A stretch of 64,000 bases of DNA from Sphingomonas suaedae (GCF_007833215.1 NZ_CP042239.1:3036001-3100000); one strand, 5' to 3'. Positions 20,702-29,793 are shown, numbered from the stretch's first letter. Numbers and translations are program-made. Notes: a model not told the origin generated them from the sequence alone.

Positions 20702-23454
20702 TGCGCCGCGCCCCAGCTCGGCCCGACGCCGATTTCGACCCCCAGCGGCACCGTGAGCGTCACCGCCGGTTGCGCTGCGGTTTCCATCACCCGGCGGATC
20801 ACCGCCGACGCAGCCTCGACATCGCCCTGGGGCAGTTCGAACACCAGTTCGTCATGCACCTGCAGCAGCATCCTGACGTCATGCAGGCCGGCGTCGGCCA
20901 GCGCGGGGCCCATGCGGATCATCGCGCGCTTGATAATGTCGGCGCTGGTGCCCTGGATCGGCGCGTTGATCGCCGCACGCTCGCTGCCCGCACGCTCATT
21001 CTGGTTGGGCGCCTTGATCCGCGGAAAATGTGTCTTCCGTCCGAACAATGTGGTCGTGTAGCCCGTTTCCTTGGCGCTGGTCAGCGTGTCGGCGATATAG
21101 CGGCTGATCCCCGGGAAGCGTTCGAAATAGCGGTCGATCATCGCCTGTGCCTCGTCGGGCGTCACGTCGAGCCGGCCCGCCAGTCCCCAACGCGAGATGC
21201 CATAGAGGATCGCGAAGTTGATCGTCTTCGCCCGTCCGCGCGTGTCGCGATTGACCTCGCCGAACAGTTCGGTCGCGGTGCGGTTGTGGATGTCCTCCCC
21301 CGCCTCGAACGCTTCCCGCAGAGCGGGCACGTCGGCGATATGCGCGGCGAGGCGCAGTTCGATCTGCGAATAGTCGGCGGACAGGATGACATTGCCCGGC
21401 TCGGCGACGAATGCATCGCGGATCTGGCGCCCCGTCTCGGTACGGATCGGGATGTTCTGGAGGTTCGGGTCGGTCGACGACAGCCGCCCGGTCTGCGCGC
21501 CGGTGAGGCTGTAGCTGGTATGCACCCGCCCCGTCTCCGGGTTGATCTGCGCCTGAAGCGCGTCGGTATAGGTGGATTTGAGCTTTGAAAGCTGCCGCCA
21601 GTCGAGCACCTTCACCACCATCTCGCGTCCCGGCGAATCCTTGTCCGCCGCGATCCGCTCCAGCTCGTTGACGTCGGTCGAATAGACGCCGCTCTTGCCC
21701 TTGCGCCCGCCCTTGATCCCCATCTTGTCGAACAGCACATCGCCCAATTGCTTCGGGCTGCCGATGGTGAATTTGAACCCGGCGATGCCGTGAATCTCCG
21801 CCTCCAGGCTCGCAATCTGCTTCGAAAATTCATCCGACAGACGGGCAAGTACGGTGGCATCGACCTTGATCCCCGCGCGCTCCATCCCGGCGATCACCGC
21901 GACCAGCGGCCGGTCCACCATCTCATAGACCCGCGTCGCGCCTTCATAGGCAAGCCGCGGCCTCAGCCGCCGCCACAGCCGCAGCGTGACGTCGGCATCC
22001 TCGGCGGCGTAGCGGGTCGCCGCCTTCAGATCGACTTCGGCGAACCCGATCTGCTTCTTCCCGCTCCCGGTCACATCCTTGTACGCGATGCAGCTGTGCG
22101 ACAGATGCGTCGCCGCCAGCTCGTCCATGCCATGGCCGTGCAGCCCGGCATCGAGATCGAAGCTCATCACGATCGTGTCGTCATAGGGCGCGACGTCGAT
22201 TCCCAGCCGCCCCAGAATGATCAGATCATATTTGAGGTTGTGGCCGATCTTGAGCACCGAGGGGTCCTCGAGCAGCGGCTTGAGCTTCGCGATCACGGTG
22301 GCGCGGTCGAGCTGCACCGGTTTTTCGGCGAACATGTCGGTCCCGCCATGCGCGACGGGGATGTAACAGGCGAGGTTGGGGTGCAGCGCCATGCTGACCC
22401 CGACCAGCTCGGCGCGATGCGCATCGGTGCCGGTCGTCTCGGTATCAATCGCCACCCAGCCCTGGTGCCGCGCGACCGTGATCCAGCGATCCAGCGCCGC
22501 TTCGTCGGTTACGGTCTCATAGGCATCATGGTCGCAGGGCGGATCGGGCTCCAGCCCGGGAACCTCGACGCGTTCGACCGGCGCATCCGCCACCTGTCCC
22601 AGCCGGGCGAGCAGCGACTTGAACCCGTGATGCTCCAGAAATGCGCGCAGCGGCGCCTCCGGAATCCCGTTCAGCTCCATCGAATCGAGCGGGTCGGGCA
22701 GCGGCACGTCGCAGGCGAGTTCGACCAGCTTGCGCGACAGCCGCGCCATATCGGCATGTTCGATCAGATTGTCGCGCAGCTTGCCCGGCTTCATCATTGG
22801 CGCGGCGGCCAGCACTGCCTCGACATCGCCATGCTCCAGAATCAGCTTGGCCGCAGTCTTCGGCCCCACCCCCGGCACACCCGGGACATTGTCGACGCTG
22901 TCGCCCATCAGCGCCAGCACCTCGCCCAATTTGTCCGGCCCGACCCCGAATTTCTCGACCACCGTATCGGGACCCATGCGCCGGTCCTTCATCGTGTCGA
23001 GCATGTCGATGCCCGGTTCGGTCAGCAGCTGCATCAGATCCTTGTCGGAACTGACGATCGTCACCTGCCATCCCTGCGCCAGCGCCGCCTTGGCATAGCT
23101 GGCGATCAGGTCGTCCGCCTCCCAGCCCAGCTCCTCGATACAGGGCAGGCTGAACGCGCGGGTGGCGTCGCGGATCATCGGGAATTGCGGCACCAGATCC
23201 TCGGGCGCGGGCGGGCGGTGCGCCTTATACTGGTCGTACAGCTCGTTGCGGAACGTATGCTCGCTCTTGTCGAGGATCACCGCAAGGTGCGTCGGCCCAT
23301 CCGCCTTGTGCAGATCGTCGGCCAGCTTCCACAGCATCGACACATAGCCATAGACCGCGCCCGCGGGCTCCCCATGCTTGTTCGTCAGCTTGGGAAGCAC
23401 ATGATAGGCGCGAAAGATAAAGCTCGAGCCGTCGACAAGATAGAGATGGGGCAT
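20698..23454 (-). CDS. polA: DNA polymerase I
   Basis: Fills gaps and removes RNA primers. 918 residues with all three domains: 5'-nuclease (PHLYLVDGSSFIFRAYH, GWEADDLIAS, SSDKDLMQLL, GDSVDNVPGVPGVGPKTA), an intact 3'-5' proofreading exonuclease (DTETTGTDAHRAELV, KIGHNLKYDLIILG, YAAEDADVTLRL) and polymerase (SADYSQIELRLAAHI, RGRAKTINFAILYGISRWGL, LQVHDELVFELP). Start set at MPHLYLVDG, which is family-typical; 14 earlier in-frame residues have no support. First gene of polA-nhaP-flippase on the minus strand. Confidence 0.97.
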   Translation of the reverse strand: MPHLYLVDGSSFIFRAYHVLPKLTNKHGEPAGAVYGYVSMLWKLADDLHKADGPTHLAVILDKSEHTFRNELYDQYKAHRPPAPEDLVPQFPMIRDATRAFSLPCIEELGWEADDLIASYAKAALAQGWQVTIVSSDKDLMQLLTEPGIDMLDTMKDRRMGPDTVVEKFGVGPDKLGEVLALMGDSVDNVPGVPGVGPKTAAKLILEHGDVEAVLAAAPMMKPGKLRDNLIEHADMARLSRKLVELACDVPLPDPLDSMELNGIPEAPLRAFLEHHGFKSLLARLGQVADAPVERVEVPGLEPDPPCDHDAYETVTDEAALDRWITVARHQGWVAIDTETTGTDAHRAELVGVSMALHPNLACYIPVAHGGTDMFAEKPVQLDRATVIAKLKPLLEDPSVLKIGHNLKYDLIILGRLGIDVAPYDDTIVMSFDLDAGLHGHGMDELAATHLSHSCIAYKDVTGSGKKQIGFAEVDLKAATRYAAEDADVTLRLWRRLRPRLAYEGATRVYEMVDRPLVAVIAGMERAGIKVDATVLARLSDEFSKQIASLEAEIHGIAGFKFTIGSPKQLGDVLFDKMGIKGGRKGKSGVYSTDVNELERIAADKDSPGREMVVKVLDWRQLSKLKSTYTDALQAQINPETGRVHTSYSLTGAQTGRLSSTDPNLQNIPIRTETGRQIRDAFVAEPGNVILSADYSQIELRLAAHIADVPALREAFEAGEDIHNRTATELFGEVNRDTRGRAKTINFAILYGISRWGLAGRLDVTPDEAQAMIDRYFERFPGISRYIADTLTSAKETGYTTTLFGRKTHFPRIKAPNQNERAGSERAAINAPIQGTSADIIKRAMIRMGPALADAGLHDVRMLLQVHDELVFELPQGDVEAASAVIRRVMETAAQPAVTLTVPLGVEIGVGPSWGAAH

Positions 23455-23530
23455 CGCGCGGAGATAGCCGAGCCGTCCCGTTGAACAAAGCCCCAAGGCG
23501 CTGTCTTGCGGATCGCCCCGAAAGGCTTGC

Positions 23531-24253
23531 TCAGGCCATGACGATGTTGGCGAGCGTGAACTGGAACGGTTGTGCGGTTGGCCCCGCGCCGCCGCCGGTC
23601 ATCACGATATCGGCGCTCGCGATGCCGAGCAGCGAAATCTCCGTATTGATGTCCGACAGGATGGCGCTGTTCATCACCTGCCCCTCCACGACTTGGGAGA
23701 CGACGCCGATCCAGATCGTCGGCTTGAATTCGAACACCGCCTTTTGCTGCGGCACGATGCCCGATTGGAGCGCGAACAACCGGCCATCCTTGTAGACGCC
23801 CGCATTGACCGCGCCCTGCGGCAGCGCGTTGAGCAGTTCGATCTCCGCAGGCGCGTTCGCAGCCCCCTGAAGCTTGAGCTGCGCGCCGGAAGCGTCGAGC
23901 GTCATCGCGAAACGCTGGCCCGGACAGGCGGTAAGCGACGGCGAATGATTGCCCCACGCATCGCTACAGCCGAGTTGGGATGTCATCGGATAGACGAAAG
24001 GGTGGCTCCACCCCTGCCCACAATTGCGGATCACCGTCCAGGCGATCGCGATTTCGTCGAAATCGGTGCTGACGTTCCGGCTGAAAATGACGACATCCGA
24101 ATTATTAATGTCGTTCGAGTGATTGACGAAATTCAATTTGACATCGGAACTTGCCGAAACAGTCGGGGAGACCTCGGCTTCGCCTTCGACAACGATCAAC
24201 GAAGGATTTTCGCTCTCATTCGTCTGTGCGGCAAGGTCGGTCTTGGTGGCCAT
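23531..24253 (-). CDS. Hypothetical protein, 240 aa, unrecognised
   Basis: I do not recognise this protein. It has no signal peptide or membrane span. Residues 1-35 are polar and acidic (TNESENPSLIVVEGEAEVSP); the rest looks beta-rich, with NSDVVIFSRNVSTDFDEIAI, AWTVIRNCGQGWSHPFVYP, SDAWGNHSPSLTACPGQRF and a glycine-rich end MTGGGAGPTAQPFQFTLANI. Three Cys residues are visible. GGGAG sits seven bases before the ATG, so it is probably expressed. The stretch around 24090-24145 is visibly AT-richer than its neighbours, which could mean recent acquisition. It stands alone between polA and the beta-lactamase-like gene. Confidence 0.75.
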   Translation of the reverse strand: MATKTDLAAQTNESENPSLIVVEGEAEVSPTVSASSDVKLNFVNHSNDINNSDVVIFSRNVSTDFDEIAIAWTVIRNCGQGWSHPFVYPMTSQLGCSDAWGNHSPSLTACPGQRFAMTLDASGAQLKLQGAANAPAEIELLNALPQGAVNAGVYKDGRLFALQSGIVPQQKAVFEFKPTIWIGVVSQVVEGQVMNSAILSDINTEISLLGIASADIVMTGGGAGPTAQPFQFTLANIVMA

Positions 24254-24566
24254 CGACTCGCTCCCAATGATGACAGGACGCGGGCAATCTATCCGATCCG
24301 GCGAATCGCGACGACAAAATTGTTGGTTTACATCGCGCGATGCATAAAAATGCCGACATGCGCAGATTCACGGCGCAGGGGCCGTGTTTAGAGCATCGCG
24401 CGTGGAACCCAACTCATTGCGCCGTTTGTGCTGAGCTTGTCGAAGCACGGATCCCGCGCTCAGTGACGACGGGGCACCGCCCTTCGACAATGACCGGGTG
24501 GAAGGTCCTCCGGACGTTCCATCAAGGCAAGGGCCTGTAGAGTATTCCAGGCTAAACGCGCGGCGC
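24254..24566. other. Intergenic gap of 313 bp holding a repeat
   Basis: Between the start of the 240-aa orphan and the end of the beta-lactamase-like gene. The left 100 bp, which must hold the orphan's promoter, is AT-rich for this genome (e.g. ACAAAATTGTTGGTTTACAT near 24313) but I see no convincing -35/-10 pair. The right half holds the degenerate CTGAGCTTGTCGAAG repeat. No gene is visible. Confidence 0.6.
24431..24490. repeat. Degenerate copy of the CTGAGCTTGTCGAAG inverted repeat
   Basis: The left arm CTGAGCTTGTCGAAG (24431-24445) is identical to that at 28569-28583; the right arm CCCTTCGACAATGACCGGG (from 24480) has diverged after CTTCGACAA. Lies upstream of the orphan gene and downstream of the beta-lactamase-like gene. 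Confidence 0.65.
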
Positions 24567-25661
24567 TCAGCGGTGGTTGGCCACGACCGAAGTAACCACC
24601 GCCTGCATCAGTTCTTGGCGTTCGCGCACCGGTCGTGACGTATCCCCGATCATCACCGCAATCGAATAGGCCTTGCCATCGGGGGCGGTCAGGACGCCGA
24701 CATCGTTGAAGCCGGCGGTGCGTGCACCCAGATCCTGGCCGGTGCCGGTCTTGTGGCCCCATTTCCAGTCGGGCGGGGTGGCGCCCTTGATCCGTGCGCG
24801 ACCGGTGCGTGCGCCCTGCATTACGTTGATCAGAAAATTGCTCGACGCGGGCGACAGCAACTCACCGGCCTTGAGCCGCGCCAGTGCCAGCGCGATCGCC
24901 GAGGACGAGGCGCCATCGGGCGGATCGGCGATATAGGCGTCGAACGATGCGCGCCGCACGGTGACCGGCAACGCGGCACGCGCCTGATAAAAGGCGTGGC
25001 CGATCGAATATTCGGGCTTCCACGCCAAGCCCGCAGTCCCCGCCTGCAACAACCGCTCGCCCGGGCCGAATCGGATCGCGCCCAGCCCCTTTTCGGCGAT
25101 GAAGGCGCGGACCGCCTGTGGCCCGCCGACCAGGGTCAGGAGGCGGTCATTGGCCGTATTGTCGCTCGACTGCATCGCGCGGAGCAGCAATTCGCGCACG
25201 GTGGTGCGATAGACGCCGTTCTTCACCACCAGCGATGCGATCGGCTGATGGAACAGGGTCAGATTGTCGCGCGTCACCGTCACCGGATCGTCCAGCGTCA
25301 ACCTGCCCTTGTCGCGCGCGTCGAGCACGGTCATCGCGACCCATAATTTGCTCACGCTCTGCTGCGGCATCGGGCGCTGGCCATTGGCATCGACCTGCCA
25401 TCCCCAGTCGAGGCTGCGGACCGAGATGCCGACCACCCCGCCAAATTCCTTCGCCAGCGACGCGATCGTCGCGGTCAGCGCGGCGGGAGCGGGAAAGACG
25501 GGTGCGGGCTGCGGCGCGGCCGGGATCGGCATCGACACGCGATAGCTGGGCGGCGTCAGATTTTCGGGAAGGTCGTCACGATGCACCCCCGCGCCGATCA
25601 ACAGCGCAGGCGCAAGGCCGGCCAACGTCAATGCCCGCTGAAGAATCGTAAACTCCTGCAT
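24567..25661 (-). CDS. Class A beta-lactamase-like serine hydrolase with extended omega region
   Basis: A 364-residue exported protein: a hydrophobic N-terminus to about residue 26, a proline-rich linker (MPIPAAPQPAPVFPAPA) and a pfam13354-type domain. The active-site motifs are SVSK (Ser102, Lys105), SDN (166-168) and KTG (304-306). Glu202 in ERLLQ lies 36 residues after the SDN serine, where Glu166 sits in class A enzymes; the usual ExxLN is ExxLQ. About 30 extra residues follow before DPPDGASSS. Whether it hydrolyses beta-lactams or only resembles such enzymes is uncertain. Start uncertain; an ATG 13 codons upstream is possible. No regulator is adjacent. Confidence 0.8.
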   Translation of the reverse strand: MQEFTILQRALTLAGLAPALLIGAGVHRDDLPENLTPPSYRVSMPIPAAPQPAPVFPAPAALTATIASLAKEFGGVVGISVRSLDWGWQVDANGQRPMPQQSVSKLWVAMTVLDARDKGRLTLDDPVTVTRDNLTLFHQPIASLVVKNGVYRTTVRELLLRAMQSSDNTANDRLLTLVGGPQAVRAFIAEKGLGAIRFGPGERLLQAGTAGLAWKPEYSIGHAFYQARAALPVTVRRASFDAYIADPPDGASSSAIALALARLKAGELLSPASSNFLINVMQGARTGRARIKGATPPDWKWGHKTGTGQDLGARTAGFNDVGVLTAPDGKAYSIAVMIGDTSRPVRERQELMQAVVTSVVANHR

Positions 25662-25794
25662 CCCCAACACGATACCACGCCCCTTGCCCAAAGCGATCAT
25701 GCGGCGTCGCAGCGCTTCGGCTCAAGAGTCCGCGACACCATCTGCGACGAATCCGGGGATTATGACGGCAAAGCGTGAAGATTCATCCAAAAAT

Positions 25795-27399
25795 TCAGGG
25801 AACCAATACAGTATCGCGCGCCTCCGGAGCGGTTTCCGGATAATCGAGCGTGTAATGAAGCCCGCGGCTCTCATGCCGGTTCAGCGCGGAGCGGACGATG
25901 AGTTCGGCCGACTGGAGCAGGTTGCGCAGCTCGATCAGGTCGGGCGTCACGCGGAAATGGCCGTAATAATCCGCGACCTCCTCGTTCAGCATCTTGATCC
26001 GGTGGGCGGCCCGCTCGAGCCGCTTGGTCGTCCGAACGATGCCGACATAATTCCACATGAAGCGGCGGATCTCGGTCCAGTTCTGCTTGATGACCACCTC
26101 TTCGTCCGAATCGGTAACGCGGCTCTCGTCCCATGGCCGGATCGGCGGCGGCGGCGGCAGATCGTCCCAGTTGGCCGCGATATGGCGCGCCGCCGCCTCG
26201 CCGAACACGAAACATTCGAGCAGCGAGTTGCTGGCGAGGCGATTGGCGCCGTGCAGCCCGCTTTCGGTACATTCGCCTGCGGCATAGAGCCCCGGCAGGT
26301 CGGTGCGCCCGTCCAGGTCGACGACGATCCCGCCACAGGTATAATGCTGCGCGGGCACCACGGGGATCGGCCCCGTCGTCATGTCGATGCCCAGGCCGAT
26401 CAGCTTGTCGTAGATGTTGGGGAAATGCCCCTTCACGAATTCGGGCGGCATATGGCTGATGTCGAGATGGACATAATCGAGGCCATCGCGCTTGATCTCG
26501 GCATCGATCGCGCGGGCGACCACGTCGCGCGGCGCCAGTTCCATCCGTTCGGCATCATAATAGCTCATGAAGCGTTTGCCGGTCTGCGGATTGATCAGCC
26601 GCCCGCCTTCACCGCGCACCGCTTCGGTAATCAGGAAATTCTTGACGTCGAGATTGTAGAGGCAGGTTGGGTGGAACTGCATCATCTCCATGTTCGAGAT
26701 GCGACATCCCGCGCGCCACGCCATCGCGATGCCGTCCCCCGTCGCCCCCTTGGGCGCGGTGGAGAAGAGGTAGGTGCGCCCCGCCCCGCCGGTCGCCAGC
26801 ACCGTGGCATTGGCGGTGAACAGCTCGACCCGCCCGGTGGCGCGGTTGACCGCATAGACGCCCCAAACCCTGCCCGCGCCCGAATAGCGCAGCTCGTTGC
26901 GCCCGGTCGCAAGGTCGATTGCGACCATGTCGGGGACGAGGGTGATGTTGGGATTGGCGCGCGCGGCGCGGATCAGCGCCTCCTGCACCGCCCAGCCGGT
27001 CGCATCATCGACATGAACGATGCGCCGCGCGCTATGCCCGCCCTCGCGCGTCAGGTGCAGCGCCCGATTGCCTTCGGGGCCGTCCATGTTGAACGGCACG
27101 CCCAGTTCCACCAGCCGCGCAATCGCTGCAGGGGCGTTTTCGACCACCAATTCCACGGTCGCACGGTCGTTCAGGCCAGCGCCCGCGACCATCGTGTCCT
27201 CGATATGGCTCTCGAACGTATCGCCCGGCTCCAGCACCGCCGCGATCCCGCCCTGCGCCCAGGCGGTCGACCCCTCGTCCAGCCCGCCCTTGGCCAGCAC
27301 GGTCACCCTGAACCGCTCCGCCAGATTGAGCGCGGCGGTCAGCCCGGCGGCGCCGGAGCCGATGACCAGGACGTCGGATTGATGGGGATCGTGAACCAA
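25795..27399 (-). CDS. nadB: L-aspartate oxidase
   Basis: Oxidises L-aspartate to iminoaspartate for NAD synthesis. The FAD motif DVLVIGSGAAGLTAALNLA is at the N-terminus; GGHSARRIVHVDDATG, FMSYYDAERMELAPRDVVARAID, HYTCGGIVVDLDGRTDLPGLYAAGE and GANRLASNSLLEC are family blocks. About 534 residues, normal for NadB. I choose a TTG start at 27399 because AAGGAA precedes it at good spacing and it gives a short typical N-terminus; a GTG at 27417 and a TTG at 27444 are alternatives. nadA and nadC are not adjacent. Confidence 0.92.
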   Translation of the reverse strand: MVHDPHQSDVLVIGSGAAGLTAALNLAERFRVTVLAKGGLDEGSTAWAQGGIAAVLEPGDTFESHIEDTMVAGAGLNDRATVELVVENAPAAIARLVELGVPFNMDGPEGNRALHLTREGGHSARRIVHVDDATGWAVQEALIRAARANPNITLVPDMVAIDLATGRNELRYSGAGRVWGVYAVNRATGRVELFTANATVLATGGAGRTYLFSTAPKGATGDGIAMAWRAGCRISNMEMMQFHPTCLYNLDVKNFLITEAVRGEGGRLINPQTGKRFMSYYDAERMELAPRDVVARAIDAEIKRDGLDYVHLDISHMPPEFVKGHFPNIYDKLIGLGIDMTTGPIPVVPAQHYTCGGIVVDLDGRTDLPGLYAAGECTESGLHGANRLASNSLLECFVFGEAAARHIAANWDDLPPPPPIRPWDESRVTDSDEEVVIKQNWTEIRRFMWNYVGIVRTTKRLERAAHRIKMLNEEVADYYGHFRVTPDLIELRNLLQSAELIVRSALNRHESRGLHYTLDYPETAPEARDTVLVP

Positions 27400-27494
27400 A
27401 CTCGTTCCTTCGCGCACCGATGGCGGGCAGCCGCTATGCGACAAAGCGCGGCGAAATCAAACAAAGGGTGGTTGCCGCGCCCTTACCTCTTATT

Positions 27495-27598
27495 GTCACC
27501 CCGGCCTTGTGCCGGGGTCCACCGCGCGGCAAGCGCGAGACAAGAGGTTCCAGTCCCGGATCTGGGTACCGTGGGCCCCGGCACAAGGCCGGGGTGAC
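27495..27598. repeat. Long CCCCGGCC-type hairpin repeat
   Basis: Arms 27495-27517 and 27576-27598 are perfect 23-bp complements (GTCACCCCGGCC...TTGTGCCGGGG) around a 58-base spacer. It lies between the divergent nadB and esterase starts, so it is not a terminator for either. A similar AGGCCGGGG / CCCCGGCCT pair is at 57211-57284. Probably a dispersed palindromic element. Confidence 0.8.
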
Positions 27599-27641
27599 CA
27601 GCTTGCTTATGGGCTGAATTGCCCGTCGTTGGAGAGATAGC

Positions 27642-28532
27642 TTGCGCCTGATCCTCGCCGCCGCCGCATTGCTCGCAGCGATCACTCCCGCGCTGGCGGC
27701 CCCAAGCTGCCCGGTCGCACCGGGCACCACGGCACGGGTGACGGTCGGCGACACCGGGCGCTCCATGCTGCTCCACGTCCCCGCGCGCGCGAGACCGGGC
27801 CACCTCCCGCTGGTCTTCGCCCTCCACGGCAGCGGTGGCGATGGCGCCGCGATCCTGGCTCAGTCAAAGCTGGAAGCGAGCAGCGACCGCCACGGCTTCC
27901 TCGTCGCCGCGCCCGATGCCGGCATCCCGGTCGAGCGGGGCTTCGTCTGGAACATTCCCGGCGTCCCCACCGTCACCGGCAAGATCCCCGGACCGGGCGA
28001 TGCCGACGATGTCGCCTTTCTCAAGACCGCGATCGACTGGCTCGCGGAACAGGGCTGCGCCGACCGTACCCGGGTCTATGCCACCGGCCTTTCGGGCGGC
28101 GGACGGATGACGTCATGGCTGGGTTGCGTCGCGTCCGACCGCTTCGCCGCCATCGCCCCGGTGGTCGGCCTGCGCGCGGGCAACCCGCTGGCGAGCGACC
28201 CGACCCGCCCCGATCCGGCGACGTGCACCCCCAGCCGCCCGATGCCGGTGATCAGCTTTGCCGGCGACGCCGACGGCACCAATCCGGTGCAGGGCGGCGG
28301 CGCGGGATACTGGCAATATACGATGGAAGCAGCGGAAACGCGCTGGGCCGCGCTCAACGGCTGCCGCGCGGGGCCGCTGCGCCGCGACCTCGCCGCCAAT
28401 CTCTACGAACGTCTTCACACGCAATGCCGCGCGGGCGCCGAGGTGGTGTCCCATATCCTGCGCGGCGGCGGCCATGTCTGGACCGCGGACAATGACGTCA
28501 TGTGGCGCTTCTTCGACGCGCATCGCCGCTAG
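27642..28532 (+). CDS. Secreted alpha/beta-hydrolase, PHB depolymerase / feruloyl esterase-like (LpqC)
   Basis: A 296-residue exported esterase. The first 19 residues are a signal peptide ending ALAAP. LPLVFALHGSGGDG is the oxyanion region, YATGLSGGGRMTSWLGC the nucleophile elbow (GLSGG), SFAGDADGTNPV the likely acid region and GGGHVWTADNDVMWRFFDAH the catalytic histidine block. This is the poly(3-hydroxybutyrate) depolymerase-like group; real substrates range from polyesters to feruloyl esters. The TTG start is preceded by GGAG at eight bases and gives a clean signal peptide. A single gene, followed by a repeat. Confidence 0.87.
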   Translation: MRLILAAAALLAAITPALAAPSCPVAPGTTARVTVGDTGRSMLLHVPARARPGHLPLVFALHGSGGDGAAILAQSKLEASSDRHGFLVAAPDAGIPVERGFVWNIPGVPTVTGKIPGPGDADDVAFLKTAIDWLAEQGCADRTRVYATGLSGGGRMTSWLGCVASDRFAAIAPVVGLRAGNPLASDPTRPDPATCTPSRPMPVISFAGDADGTNPVQGGGAGYWQYTMEAAETRWAALNGCRAGPLRRDLAANLYERLHTQCRAGAEVVSHILRGGGHVWTADNDVMWRFFDAHRR

Positions 28533-28866
28533 GCTATCGCGCGTATCTGACCCACATTTCCGTTTGTGCTGAGCTTGTCGAAGCACCGTACTTGCGCCCA
28601 CGAAGGCGCGACTACGGCCCTTCGACAAGCTCAGGGCAAAGGGATGTAGAGCGTTCAGTTTAGCACGACGCGCCGTTCGCACTCCCCGCGCGACAGACGA
28701 ACGAATCCGCTTTCCTACAGACCCCGATTCGGCATATCTGAATGGTCCGATGCGAAATCCGGACACCCTCGCCGCGCGGGCCTTTGCGCCACCCGCCCTC
28801 CGGGTCCCGCGAAACGGCGGCGATAGTGTAGAGTCAGTGTCAACTTCCGCGCGCCGACGGCGCGGG
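28533..28866. other. Intergenic gap of 334 bp between convergent genes, with a repeat
   Basis: Between the convergent esterase and ABC ATPase genes. It holds the perfect CTGAGCTTGTCGAAG inverted repeat at 28569-28634. The remaining 230 bp shows no open frame with a ribosome site and no clear promoter; GGCGCGGGT and similar GC-rich words near 28850 lie just after the ABC gene stop. Nothing else is recognised. Confidence 0.6.
28569..28634. repeat. Perfect inverted repeat CTGAGCTTGTCGAAG / CTTCGACAAGCTCAG
   Basis: Perfect 15-bp arms (28569-28583, 28620-28634) around a 36-base spacer, with the shared flanks TTTG(T)G and GGGCAAA. This is the best-preserved of the copies in the window. It sits just after the esterase gene and may terminate transcription. 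Confidence 0.85.
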
Positions 28867-29793
28867 TCACGCCGCATTGGCCGCCCGCGTCAGGCTCAGG
28901 AACACGTCCTCCAGATCCGCCTCGCGCGTGCTGACGTCAACGATGCCGAACCCCGCCGCCTGCACCGCGCCCAGCACCTCGCCCGCATTCGCGCGATCCT
29001 TGCGATAGGTGATGACCAAAGTCCGCTCGCCCTTCGCCTCGATCTTCTGGAAACAGGCATTTTCTGGAACGGTACCGATATCCCGGTCGACGACCACCTC
29101 GACCGCCTTTTCCTGGGTCTTGCCGACCAGCTCGCGGGTCGGTTCGTTGGCGATCAGCCTGCCCTGGTTGATGATCGCGATGCGATCGCACAATTCCTCG
29201 GCCTCTTCGAGATAATGGGTGGTCAGCACCACCGTGACGCCCTTGTCGTTGAGATCGCGGACATAGGCCCAGAGCTGCTGGCGCAACTCGATGTCTACCC
29301 CAGCGGTCGGCTCGTCGAGCACCAGCACCGGCGGCGAATGCACCATCGCCTTCGCCACCATCAGTCGGCGCTTCATGCCGCCCGACAGCGTGCGCGAATA
29401 GGCGTTGGCCTTGTCCTCCAGATGCACCGCGCGCAGCAATTCCATCGTGCGGCGCGCGCCCTTGGCCACGCCGTACAGCCCGGCCTGGATCTCCAGCGTC
29501 TCGAACGGGGTGAAAAAGGGGTCGAACAGGATCTCCTGGTTGACGATGCCGATCGCCCGCTTGGCGTTGCGCGGCTGGGCATCGATGTCGAAGCCCCAGA
29601 CGCGCGCCATCCCGCCGGTCTTGTTGACCAGGCCGGCCAGAATGTTGATCAGCGTCGACTTGCCCGCGCCATTGGGTCCCAACAGCCCGAAAATCTGCCC
29701 GCGCGGCACGGCGAAACTCACCGCATCCAGCGCCTGCTTGCCCCCGGAATAGACCTTGGAAAGGCCCTCGATCTCGATCGCCGCGTCGCTCAT
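28867..29793 (-). CDS. ABC transporter ATP-binding protein (ABC-2 type)
   Basis: A 308-residue ATPase subunit of an exporter. Walker A GLLGPNGAGKSTLIN, Q-loop IVNQEILFDPF, signature LSGGMKRRLMVA, Walker B VLVLDEPTAGVD and the switch histidine in VLTTHYLEEAEELCD are intact. The C-terminal ~80 residues (VVVDRDIGTVPENACF, DLEDVFLSLT) match the extension seen in NatA/YadG-like proteins. Start MSDAAIEIEGLSKVY fits the family. No membrane permease gene is next to it here, which is unusual; the partner must be elsewhere. Substrate unknown. Divergent from the zinc-finger gene. Confidence 0.88.
   Translation of the reverse strand: MSDAAIEIEGLSKVYSGGKQALDAVSFAVPRGQIFGLLGPNGAGKSTLINILAGLVNKTGGMARVWGFDIDAQPRNAKRAIGIVNQEILFDPFFTPFETLEIQAGLYGVAKGARRTMELLRAVHLEDKANAYSRTLSGGMKRRLMVAKAMVHSPPVLVLDEPTAGVDIELRQQLWAYVRDLNDKGVTVVLTTHYLEEAEELCDRIAIINQGRLIANEPTRELVGKTQEKAVEVVVDRDIGTVPENACFQKIEAKGERTLVITYRKDRANAGEVLGAVQAAGFGIVDVSTREADLEDVFLSLTRAANAA

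Noticed and set aside
24567..25661. Beta-lactamase-like protein lacking the class A deacylation glutamate
   Set aside because: Glu202 is placed exactly 36 residues after the SDN serine, the class A spacing, so the residue is probably present; only the Asn170 position is changed.
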